The translations under genes were made by a program, and so were the position numbers. Under the pieces are notes generated by a model. The model did not search any database. It had not been told where the DNA came from and was given only the letters and a program-made list of their open reading frames with translations. From Dicaeum eximium (taxonomy: Eukaryota; Chordata; Aves; Passeriformes; Dicaeidae), in assembly GCA_013396995.1 (NCBI GenBank), contig VWZP01001599.1, forward strand, positions 882,206-946,205: 64,000 nucleotides of DNA. Direction: 5' to 3'. Numbering within the stretch: position 1 is the first letter of the stretch; each line of letters starts with the position of its first letter. Below are positions 50,914 to 61,585 of this stretch, piece by piece.

Positions 50914-53284
50914 TCACTCTCCTGATTTGTTCTTTCATGTCACTTTTTAAATTTGCATCTTTGTCTTGATTAACATTGCGAGTGTTAAAATGTTGCCACC
51001 TAATTTTCATATAGGGTGAGGTGCTGGTTTTCTGGTGATATTTTGTGTGCACACTTCATTTGTTCTGTGAATTTAGCTCTATTTATGGAAAAAATTAAAT
51101 ATAACTGGTACAAGTTGATACAGTGGATATATAATTAGATAGCTCAATGTGAACTGAGATAGCATCATCACAAGATATTTTTAAACCAATACTGTTGGAC
51201 CCTTGAGGACCTATTGTTATTTTCATTCTAACCTGAACAAAGTAAATAATTTATTTTCTATTAGGTGGCTCTATTTCATAAATCAGTAAAAATGTTTTAT
51301 AACTCCAAAAATACTTTTTTGCATATTTAGAACATTTACTGTAAAAAGAAAATCATTTTGGAACAATTACGTTGCAGAAAAACGTGCCAGATTGAAGATA
51401 AAACAATGTAATTTTGAAAGTGAATGATTGGTTGGTGGTATTTCACCAGTATGTAAGCTTCTTAAACATAGCTAAGTATGAATATGTTTCTGAGAAGAAA
51501 GAGAGGAAGCAGTCAATTAGCAGACTAATTTGGACAAAATATTATTGAATAAAGAGAAAAAAAATGCTCGCTACGTGTTTAATCATCTTCACTGGGTATA
51601 AGATGGATAGAATGTTTTCTACTGCTGTGATACAGGTTTTTGGTGACAGTTTTACATTGACTTTAAAACCCCCAAACAACAAACAGGCTAAGGCAATTGA
51701 CATAAAATTGATTTTGGTAATGATTCGTCTTTGGGAAAAAACATGCATGTGAAAGTGTTGGAAGTTGCTGGAAATACATGCTTAGATTAAAACACCAAAA
51801 ATTTTGTTGTTACTTTAGCTCTGTTGTTTAGTTTAGTTTAAGCATTTTTGCTCTGTTAAGACTTCAGGAAAACAGATTTTAAAAACTCCAGGATATTACT
51901 AGACTTTATGTATGATATGTAAGTCTTCAAACAGTTTAATGTGGAATGAAATGTGATACATACCTCACACTTCTTCTGAGAACTCTTAAGTATTAATTTT
52001 CTTTCTCATAAGCTTTTTCAGTAAATGTAAAACCAGGAAAGGGCAAGCAAGCTTACTTGTTCTGACTCAAAAAGGATATTGGGAGAAACCCTTACATGTC
52101 TGCCAGGACAGTTGAATTAGTTTCTTGTTTCAGTGCATGGCCACAAGTCTCTTCTTGTACCTAAATTCTTCAACTATCTCTGGCTTTTATTATATGGACA
52201 GATACATGCACCTTAGATGGCCTCACATGTTAAGAATATGTCAGTATATTAACATGTAAATTCAAATTTTGTCCTTTTTTCTTTTTTATTTTTTTTAACC
52301 AAAGTCTGTATCTGTAAGTCTTGTTTGTACAGGAAAGGATGGTTTTGTCTTTTGCTTCCTAGAAGAATAGATGAGCCTTTTTTTCTTTAAATCTTAGTTT
52401 TAAGGGTTTGAAAACAAACTGCATGCTGTTGAGCAGCTATGTGCATGACTGTCAACTGAATTACATCTTCCTCTTTTAAGCTCCATTAGAAATACTATTT
52501 GTACAAGACACTCTTAAACTCCTTGGGTTTGTGGCAACAGATGATGTATCTCTCAGCCATCTCCATTCATTCACAAACAATTCATTCAATGCTGTACCTT
52601 CCCTCTGATCCACATTTTTCTGTCTGTTCTTCATCTCTCAAATCCTTGTGTTGAAGAGGGTAATGAAGGTGTTTTGAGGGACTTCGAAAAATGTTCAACA
52701 AGGTAGGGTGACACAGTGTAAGGAAAAGAAATCAGCCTAGGCAAATGTGGCCTAAATACAAGCCAGCTGCACCCCCTCCCTCCAAGAGTGGTTCCTCCTT
52801 CTCTAAATGTGTGAGCCTCCATCTTTGTGTTTGGAATTGCTTAACAGTCCCACTCTAAATAATGAAGTCTGTGAACAGCTGTGTTTATTTTCTCTTGGTA
52901 TTACTGAACTTTAAACAGACTCAGAGTGAACTCTTATTCCAGGGGGGACTTAATCACCTCAAAAGTATTCCATGAGTAAAATTTTTATTTGATCACAAAA
53001 AACAAGGCATAAAAATATACTAGCATGTACAAAAATCAAGGAGGTGCACAAAGGACTGTAAGTCATAGGCTTACCATATACAAACATCTCATTCTCAGAT
53101 GTCATCTGCTTTGTGTTAAGTCTCCATCCTCTTCCATCTCTTTAAATGCTTTTCTTGGAGCTGCTGTGAAAATTAATTTTGAGTTTTCCTGGGAACACAA
53201 AACAGATCATCAAAATGACAGTTCTTGATTTGTTGAGAGTTTGCAGAGGAATTAGTATTGGGATGCATGCTCAAAGAAAGACAA

Positions 53285-53720
53285 GCGTGGGTTGGAAAGG
53301 GCGTGTTGGTGTAATTTATTCTAACCTTGTGCTTAAAGCAGATTATCATCATCATCAGTACATCTGGTCATCTGTGAATTTGTCTTGCTTAGTCATGAAA
53401 ACCCCCAGAAATGGCAATACTGCGTACTTTCTGCACTGGTGTCCTTGTGAAGAACTTTTTTCTGAGACTGAGCCTCTCAAAGGGCAAGTTTTCTTTTCTG
53501 TAATCTGTCCTTATGGAGCCCCACCTGCCATTACCAAGATGAATTTGACTCTTGTCATCGTTGTAAGGGCCCTTCAAAAGGATGTTGCTGTTAGATTATC
53601 TCTCTGTCTATTTTTCACTAAATGATGCTAGCCAAGCTTCCTCAACATTTTTCTTTCTTTCAAGGCATGCTGTGTCTCACCTCTGAAGGGCCTTTGCTGG
53701 TTAATTGTTGTGGGACACTA
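53285..53720 (-). mobile_element. Degenerate CR1 LINE fragment, antisense
   Basis: The plus strand shows the antisense CR1 word order: GGGTTGGAAAGG, CTAACCTTGTGCTTAAAGCA, TCCTTGTGAAGAACTTTTTT, GCCCTTCAAAAGGATGTTGC, then AAGCTTCCTCAACATTTTTC and AGGGCCTTTGCTGG. The copy is old, with boundaries approximate. Confidence 0.75.
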
Positions 53721-54619
53721 TATTTTTTCTCAGTATCCTATTTTACCCCTTTTCAAATCCTTCTTGGACTCATTTTCAGCCTATATTACTGATATGATAC
53801 AGTGTAAGCATATAGTACCTTCTGCAAAAATCAGGTTCTAGTTAGTTCATAAACTCATAAATAATTGCAGCTAGTTCCAAATCTGTCATCTAAAGGAAAA
53901 AATGCCATGCAAATATTCAAAGGCTTTTCCCTATTCAAGATGATGCACCCAAAAGAAGAACAAGAGAGAGAGACATAGGAGACAATGTAAAATGAGAAAA
54001 TAATGCTGCTTTTGTATATTGAAATCAAATAGAGGATTTACATTTATATTAGGGAGCATTTATTTAGATGCAATGCTTACAAATAAGGTATTATTATAGT
54101 ATGGTAAGCTGATTTCATGCCAGTGAAATATTAAAATCTGTTTGTAATTATTTGGAAGTAATATAATTTCACAACACCTAATTTATAGAACGAGACCCTC
54201 ATCTGAAAACAAAATAGCAGAATACTAAATTATAGAAAGTTTTGACAAAATATATTTTCACTGTAATCTTTATACATCTCCAAGCTTTAGAAATTGTATA
54301 CATTTCTCATGATTTTTGTACCTATTTTAACAAAGAAAATAAATGGCTGGATGCTCCATTTGTTTTGAAATTCTAGTGAACCATGCAAATGCTGTTGTAT
54401 CCTTTGAAAATGCAATTAAATCATTGAGAAAAAACCAAGTTTTTTTTTTTTCACTTGTAAACTGTGATTGGGACCATTCCTAAATACAGTGTCATTATAA
54501 TATTTTGTTAATTCAATTTTCAGCTGTACTTCCATTAACAGAACTGAAGAGATATTGCTGCTGATACAGTTTGCTTAGCAATGACTGATAATGCCATACC
54601 TTATTTTCTATATGTTTAG

Positions 54620-54743
54620 CACTGCTTTTTGGGGCTCTGAGCAGCCTGATCTAGTTGAAGGTGTGCCTGCCTGTGGCAGAGGGGTTGGAACTTCAAGGTG
54701 CCCTTCCAATCTAAACCATTCTATGGTCTATGATAACTGTTTT
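54620..54743 (+). mobile_element. CR1 LINE 3' end, sense
   Basis: The segment reads GGGGCTCTGAGCAGCCTGAT, then GTGGCAGAGGGGTTGGAACT, then GCCCTTCCAATCTAAACCAT and TCTATGGTCTATGA. This is the hallmark CR1 3' untranslated end with its ATTCTATGA-type terminal repeats. It is 5'-truncated like most genomic CR1 copies and lacks the usual AGATGATCTT words after GGAACT. It is the best evidence in the window for an avian or reptilian genome. Confidence 0.92.
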
Positions 54744-55662
54744 TAAGAAAGGGTGGGTATGGTTTTGTGAAAGGCATTGTGCAGAGTGTCAACCTGTGAT
54801 AAAGCTCTAAAACCCCACTGCAGCCCCTATGCTGCTAAACAGCTTTTGAAGTACTTGAAACCAAAATGATGTTTAAAATGTAGGTATCATTTCCCACAAT
54901 GATTTCTTTCTCATAGGTGTTTTATAAAATCGTGTATTACCATATTTTTGCAGTGCTTTTCTAGACAAGCATCTGTGAATAAAAGCATAAACAGCAGGCA
55001 AAATGGATTAGAGGCAATGGCTATATGAATAAGGGGGAAAATTATTCTTATCCATTATGTGCATTTTAGTAATAGTTCCTTGATTCTAGCTTATGCATCA
55101 CTGATGTCAATGAGACTTTTCACTATTAGTAAATACAGGAAAATATTTGTACCTGTGCCAAAAGGTTGTCTCATTAATATATGTTAAAACAAGATACAGG
55201 ATACCAGTTATGTTCATGATGGACTTAATCTCCTTCAGTTGGAGGAAGAGATAAAACCTAACCCCGTCATTTCTGTCCTCAAAGATTTTTTGCAAAGCTC
55301 ATCTCTTACTTGTGTTTGGTTCCTTTACTGAGATGACTTGATGTTATGTCTAATGTTAAATTTTTGGAGAACAGGTAGCTCCATCACACAGAAATCACAA
55401 GCATTTAACCACTTTGGAGAGTCTCTCTCTTGTCAACAGAGGAAATTAAAAGAGTTTAGTTAGTTTCTAAATTGCTCTACTGAGATGGCTCTCTCTTTCT
55501 TTTGCTTTTATAAGATTATATGCACTTGTGTTAGATATCACAAATCACCTTCCTGGGTTGATTTTAGTCATACTCTCAATGATTAAAATATCAGTGTCAG
55601 GTTAATACTAGGTTATTAAGTAATGAGAATTGTTAATGAGAATAATTTCTGTTTCCTTACAG

Positions 55663-57313
55663 TTAGAAATGGAAAAATCTCAGTTACAGAATCTTGAGCT
55701 GGAGCACAAAAAGCTATCTGCTCGCCTTGAAGAAGAACGTGGAAAGAATAAGCATGTAGTACTGATGCTAGTGAAAGAGTGTAAGCAGTTATCTGGCAGA
55801 ATTGTAGAAGAAGCCCAGAAACTGGAAGAAGTGATGTCAAAATTTGAAGAGGAAAAGAAAAAGGCTACTGAATTGGAGGAGTTTCTTGCAGCTGAGAAAC
55901 AAAGGAGTACACAAATGGAAGCTCAAATGGAAAAGCAGCTGTCTGAGTTTGACACAGAGAGAGAGCAGTTGCGTGCCAAACTTCATAAAGAGGAAGCACA
56001 CACTAGCGATCTCAGAGAAGAAAGAGATAAAATGATCAAAATGATTGAGCAATTAAAAAAGGAGAACGAAAGTAAAGCTAATCTTTCTCAGAAGAATAGC
56101 GATAGGAGTCTTGTTTCTATTTCAGTTGAAACAGAAGAGCCAAGTTCAAGAACTGTTGCTTGTCAAACAGAGACTGTACTGATGGACAGTAGCATAGAAA
56201 ATGCTAAGAAGTTGCCTTTGACTGTCTCTATAAAGCCTTCTACAGCAAGCCCACTAGTGTCTGGCAATACAAAAATGAATGTGTGTGCCAATGCAGCATT
56301 TGTGAAGCCTGTCATTGACAGGCAATCTTCATCTAGTGAACTTGTCCCTCCCACAACTCCTGTTCTTGCACAGAATCAAAACAGAATTGAAGAAAATGGA
56401 CCAAGTACAGGCTCATCCCCTGATTTATCAAGTAGCACTTCCCCTTTTTCAAATAGTAATTCCCTTTGCACCCCTACCACACCAACTGCCACAGCTCAGA
56501 ATTCCTCGCTCTCTTCATCTATCCACAGCTTGCAATCACCATCTGCCAACACTGCTGGCCATCCAGGCCTAAATCCACGAGTCCAAGCAGCTAGATTTAG
56601 ATTTCAGGCAAATGCAAATGATCAAGACCAAAATGGAAACACAACCCAAAGCCCTCCCTCAAGGGATGTATCCCCTACCAGTCGTGACAACCTTGTTGCC
56701 AAACAGGCGGCTCGGAATACTGTTACCCAAGTTCTGTCAAGATTTACGAGCCCTCAGAGTAGCGCTCAGTCACGCCCAGGGACATCACATTCAGTGGAAG
56801 TTGGCACTTGCCCCCCAGTTAGTAAAATGACTTTAAAGACTCCAAGTGTATCAAGAATTGACAGAGGAAACCCTCCACCTATTCCTCCTAAAAAACCAGG
56901 GCTTTCACAAGCTCCTTCTCCACCACACCCACAGCTTAAAGTTTTAATGGATAGTAATCGATCCCCAAATACAAGTGCAAAAACTGACAACAAAACCATG
57001 ACCTCACCTCTTTCAAGTTCACCACAAGGAATCAGGGTAATAAATGAGGAAATTATTTCTAAGTCCTCACCTCAGCTGCCACCAAAACCTGCTATAGATT
57101 TATCTGTGGCACCTGCAGGCTGTGCCATACCAACCATAGCCTCATCTCAGGTGGGTGCCTGGCCTTCCCACTTTCCTGGACTGAATCAACCTGCATGTTC
57201 AGAAAATTCCTTTGTCATTCCCACCACCATTGCCTGTAGCTCCTCCATAAACCCTGTTAGTGCTTCATCCTGTAGACCATGTGATTCAGACAGCCTCCTG
57301 GTAACAGCATCAG
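55663..57313 (+). CDS. CTTNBP2: CTTNBP2 exon 4 (residues 135-684, large exon)
   Basis: This 1,651-nt exon (acceptor CCTTACAG, donor GGTAAAG) ends in phase 1. Residues about 135-290 are a Lys/Glu-rich coiled coil (EEERGKNKHVVLMLVKECKQ, LSEFDTEREQLRAKL) that completes the CortBP2 domain. A conserved VACQTE motif follows. A Ser/Thr/Pro/Asn-rich disordered region then extends to the exon end. It includes GLNPRVQAARFRFQANAND and NGNTTQSPPSRDVSPTSRDN, conserved in mammals. The proline-rich motif PPPIPPKKPGL (residues about 538-548) matches the type of sequence bound by the cortactin SH3 domain. In mammals this part targets the protein to actin in dendritic spines, and the N-terminal region binds striatin/STRIPAK and microtubules. 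A frame stays open past the donor to TAA at 57400. Confidence 0.98.
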
Positions 57314-57402
57314 GTAAAGGGATTGATATGCTACAAACTACCTGCCTCAAAAACAATGTTTTGGTTTTCTTATATGTCTTGTTTGCTTTATTTATCTTGT
57401 AA
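57314..57402 (+). other. CTTNBP2: Read-through extension of exon 4 (possible short-isoform tail)
   Basis: If intron 4 is not spliced, the frame continues for 29 residues to TAA at 57400-57402, giving a protein of about 713 residues without ankyrin repeats. The tail ends in a 14-residue hydrophobic run, VLVFLYVLFALFIL, at the extreme C-terminus. Short and intron-containing CTTNBP2 isoforms lacking the ankyrin part are described in rodents. Whether this species uses this one cannot be told from genomic sequence. Confidence 0.4.
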
Positions 57403-57591
57403 CTTTCTCCTTCTTACTTTCTAAAAGCTAAAATTTTCGTTTATATTTTTCCCACATTCCAGGGATATGGGAATTCTTTCGCTGATTTAATAATGTTATA
57501 AATAATTTTGCTTCCTTGAGGAAGTCTCCCTATTGTAGGCTTTTTTTAAAGAGGACTAATGTTAAAGTAAGTGAGCTGCAGATTAGAGTAT

Positions 57592-57597
57592 ATTAAA
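57592..57597 (+). terminator. Candidate polyadenylation signal ATTAAA in intron 4
   Basis: ATTAAA, the common variant signal, lies 190 nt after the read-through stop codon. It is followed within about 20 nt by T-rich sequence (57606-57640) that could serve as a downstream element. Such hexamers are common by chance in AT-rich introns, so this is only a candidate end for a short transcript. Confidence 0.25.
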
Positions 57598-57843
57598 CAA
57601 ATTCCTTTAAATTTTTTTAAATTTATTTTTAGTTAATGTTAGTATTTTGGACTTCAGAATGCTTTCTCAGTCTGAAATTATGTTTTGAATATTACCTCTT
57701 CAGGGGATCTTCCATGAAATATGTATTTAGATGCTGTGTGAATCTTTTAAAAAATGGGGGACAGCTGGGGCTATGGTATTCGGCTGTGGCAGTAAATGGC
57801 TGCCCATTAAGACATGTAATTGCCTGTATAACAGAGCAGTTTC

Positions 57844-57871
57844 CTATATATCACTATATAGTGATATATAG
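57844..57871. repeat. 28-bp perfect AT-rich palindrome
   Basis: CTATATATCACTAT is followed immediately by its exact reverse complement ATAGTGATATATAG. Further ATAGTGATA and GTCATATA words follow to about 57900, suggesting local slippage of a short unit. The palindrome can extrude as a cruciform. Confidence 0.9.
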
Positions 57872-60800
57872 TGATAGTCATATATATAGTCATATTCTAT
57901 ATGCCTACAGAATATATTTCATTTTTATTTCTGTTTTTCTATAGTTCTTTTTTTTGTTATAGACTTTATTGATACTCATGTATGGCATCTCACAGGTTTA
58001 CTTCAGCAGATATAGGCAGAAGTTTGCTGTTGGATAGTTAAAAATCTAACTGTTGATAATCTTAAGTCAGGAGTCAATGTGTGTATCTGCTACTCATTTT
58101 GCATTTTGGTGGGGACTTACTGGTGTGTCTAATGTGCCACCAGCTTCAGGGAATCTTCTTGATGGCATTAAAGTGAACAAAGACAATGGTGATCTACATT
58201 TCAGTGAATTGTAGATCTCTGATAAAGCTTTTTATCAACATAGGTTAGATTGCCTTAGGAACATACCAGCACCCTGATGTTCAGTAAGGAAGTATCTTGG
58301 TTCTAGGAAGAGGAACTATTCAGAGCAGACTTAAAATGGGAGCTCTGATCCTGTCACTTGTGCATTCTGCTAAAGTAATGTGATCGTTTTTCTTTCAGAG
58401 ATGGCTCTTGTTGCTCTTTTCATCCCTGCTAGGAAAAGACATGGGCCTTCATCATTAATGTTAAGCAGAGTGCACATAGAGATGTTACAATGAACATTTA
58501 TGGCCTGATTCAAAATCTGTGGCAGTGTTTTCATTAACTTCAGCAGCCTTTGAATCTGTGCCCAAATGCTTCTGCTCTGTTTGGATTTCTACAGTTCAAT
58601 GGCTGTAAGACTTGAAAATGGAAACAAATGTAGGCGTTTGGATTATCATATCCCTGGGATTTCTGCTTTCACTCTCTCCTTACTTTTGTGCTTTTTTTGT
58701 CACTCTTCAATGAAATACATTTTTTTTTATTTTGCTCATTTCTATAATGATTGATTTATTCTCTCTTTATAATTGGCTTTGAAGATAAAAGTGTGTGTGG
58801 CGATGGGGTGAAGGACTGATCTAGGCTCTGAAATTAACCATCTCACATTCTGAAGCTGGTGCCAGAAGCTGTTTTTGTCTGTCCCTCTGCCCTTCATCAC
58901 TGCATGCCCTACAAGCTTTCACAGATGCTTCACATTTCCTGACTTTTTGTGTCTGTAATGGTGTCCCTTATTTATTGCTATCTTCTAAGTTGGTGCATTT
59001 TGTTGGATGAATTGAATTTTGCTATACTGCTTCACACTGATAATAGAATGTAAAGTTATATTTATGTTATTACTTATTTTTGTATCTTTATCAGTAGAAG
59101 GTTTTCATTTAATGCTAACCTAGTATAATGAATTTCATCACTGAATTGCAACAAATTTTTCTTTTCGAGGAGCTGAAACGAAAATTAAGATATGACATAA
59201 AAAATTCCTTTCATTTTGGCATTTCTCCTAAGGATGTCCCATGAATGAGCAAACAAGCAAGCAAATAAACTACATCAAAAATAGCACTTTTTTCAAAAGG
59301 AAAGGAAACCCAAAATACTATTCGTATTACCAAAATTCCAGTGTTACTTGGATAAACAATTTTAGTAACTGTAGTGCCACCTTGGCAGTATCCACTATCA
59401 GTTAACTACCACAAGAAGACAGTAAAAATTACACAAGTACTATTTTAAAAACATTAATATATCTATAGCAACATCTGCAGCACAGCTAGTTTCAAAGAAT
59501 AACAAAAGGCTGGAAAAATAAAACCACTTTCACAACAGAAAGGAAAACTAAATTTTTCTTTGGACCATAGAGAATTTTGTAAGAGTTAACTGTTCTCAAA
59601 TGATGGAAATTGAACATAATATATTTTTTGCCACTTAAAGGATACAGTTTACTTTGTATATTGTTTATTGGGTTTTTTAATAAACTTCAGAAACCCTAAA
59701 AATCCTCTGCTTAAAAGTATTGGAGAAATAAGTATTACTAAGAGTACAAATAGTCAGAAGGTAGCTTCAGAATTGAAGTTATAAAAAAATGTATGGAGTT
59801 AATTTTACAATTTATTTTTGGTTTAAATTTGAATTTATAAGGTAACTTCATAGCTGCAGTGATGACTTCTTATGGTGAATATAAAAAATGAGTTTAATAA
59901 TAAGATAATAATATTGGGAAAATACTAAATTTATGTTTCCTTTACATACTTAACTAGTAAACTTAATTTAAATTGACAAATTTATCTTACTTTAGAAACA
60001 AATGTGAAAATACTCCAAGCATTTTTTGTTGTTTTGGGGTTTTTTAACTGGAATCAAACGATGTGTTCTTCATTGGTATTGCTCAGATGATGAATTCTTG
60101 TGTAAGTCTTGGTGTTAATTCAAATGTATTCAGATCTTACAAGGTACCCAGTCAGTTGTTTCTGTAGAATTCTGTTGGGAACTTCTGTATTTCATTTTGT
60201 TTTCGAAAATGAGGAGCAGATCATCTCAGCATGGTACTGCTACTACCACATACTTTCTCTATTTCAAGATGTTGGGTGGCACTTACCAGCTTGAATGGAA
60301 CTGAAGCTCATGCCCTGCAGCTCTTCTTCAGTCTCAGGCATTGCAAAACTGCATTGAAAGCTGCCTTAACTTGCTTTGTAACAGATTTCAGCCTCATAGA
60401 GTAGCCTATTTGTGGCCACAGAAGATGAGGTTATTTATTCAAGGGATAAATATAATGTATATTTTCTAAAGGTAATAGTGAAAATATGAAAAAAAAAACC
60501 AGCCTTTCTCATATTTTCTCTTGCAGTCTTTGCTCAAGGAAGAATGCACAAAATATTCCATGGCTTATGCAGCAAACTTCATATTCTTAACAAAGTCCAT
60601 ACTAAAGCTGATAAGTAGTCAACAGAACATTTAACCACAACTTCTAAGCTTTCAGAGTTTTGGATTGAATATTCTTTGCTAATGGAGTGACTTGAAAGCT
60701 TGACAACAGGAAAGTTGTCATGAATTTTGTATAACCTGTTACTCATTCCCACTGGAGCATTTTATAATACATTGTTTAAGTACCACTGAGTAAAAGTAAT

Positions 60801-61381
60801 GCTACCTCAATGGAGAGTTCAATAATAAATATATTTTTCTGGATTATTTGAGTAAATGATTTCTACATGTTTTTTCAAACTTATTGAAAGGCACCTGAAG
60901 TCATTAAGGGCTCTCTATGCAGTTTATCTTTATAACTGAGTTATATAAATACTAAATATATAAATATTAAAGTTTCCACTAAGGAGGATAAAGTTACATA
61001 CAAAAATAAGTATTTAATTTTAAAAACTTTTCTATAGATACCTAAAAAAATCTTCCCAGCATATTGCAAATGAATTAAAACTTGTCTAAAACTTCTGTTA
61101 GCTTTGATTTTTTTTGAGACATCCAGATGCTACTACAGTTTACAAGTTTCACATTGACCTTTTGTAGTGAGGTCCTGTTCATTTGTATTAACAAGTGTCA
61201 CCCCTCAATGCAGATTTTATTCTTCAGAATACCTTCTAATGTGTAGACAAAGCACCATTGCAAAACTTTTGCTGAACTAACAAATGCAGTCATTTTGAAG
61301 GTACTTTTTAGTACTTAAAAGAACACAGAAAATGAAGGGCTTTATTTATGTGTCTCTAACTTCTGTTGCTTTAACTCACAG

Positions 61382-61585
61382 GCTGGTCTTCCTCCCTAAC
61401 CCCTTTGTTAACAAGTGGTGGTCCTGTCCCCCTGGGTGGCAGGCCCACCCTTCTTCACCAAGCTGCTGCCCAGGGAAATGTCACTTTATTATCAATGCTG
61501 CTTAATGAAGAAGGACTGGACATTAATTACTCTTGTGAAGATGGCTATTCTGCCTTGTATTCTGCTGCTACGAATGGACATACAG
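61382..61585 (+). CDS. CTTNBP2: CTTNBP2 exon 5 (residues 685-752, first ankyrin repeat)
   Basis: This 204-nt exon, phase 1 at both ends, encodes WSSSLTPLLTSGGPVPLGGR then PTLLHQAAAQGNVTLLSMLL and NEEGLDINYSCEDGYSALYS with AATNGHT at the end. TLLHQAAAQGNVTLLSMLLNEEG is a typical ankyrin helix-turn-helix and SALYSAATNGHT begins the next repeat. Identity with mammalian CTTNBP2 is very high. The acceptor is CTCACAG and the donor GTAAAT. Being 204 nt and symmetric in phase, it could be skipped in frame. The remaining ankyrin repeats and the C-terminal region lie beyond the window. Confidence 0.97.

Larger units (their letters stand above)
50853..55662 (+). other. CTTNBP2: CTTNBP2 intron 3
   Basis: This intron is about 4.8 kb. 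It contains a pyrimidine minisatellite next to the donor, an old antisense CR1 (about 53285-53720) and a younger, clearer sense CR1 3' end (about 54620-54743). The 148-aa frame at 53179-53625 lies largely within the CR1 copy and is not a gene. Confidence 0.85.
57314..61381 (+). other. CTTNBP2: CTTNBP2 intron 4
   Basis: This intron is about 4.1 kb. The first 89 nt are open in the exon 4 frame (stop 57400-57402). A 28-bp perfect AT-rich palindrome lies at 57844-57871. The rest is AT-rich with no recognised exon or transposon. Confidence 0.85.

Noticed and set aside
53179..53625. A 148-codon plus-strand frame in intron 3
   Set aside because: It lies mostly within a degenerate antisense CR1 copy, so it is translation of the non-coding strand of a repeat.
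55630..55662. Extension of the exon 4 frame upstream of its acceptor
   Set aside because: The 33 nt before the CCTTACAG acceptor are open by chance, and the frame starts at TTG. Family comparison joins exon 3 ...RQKK directly to LEMEK.
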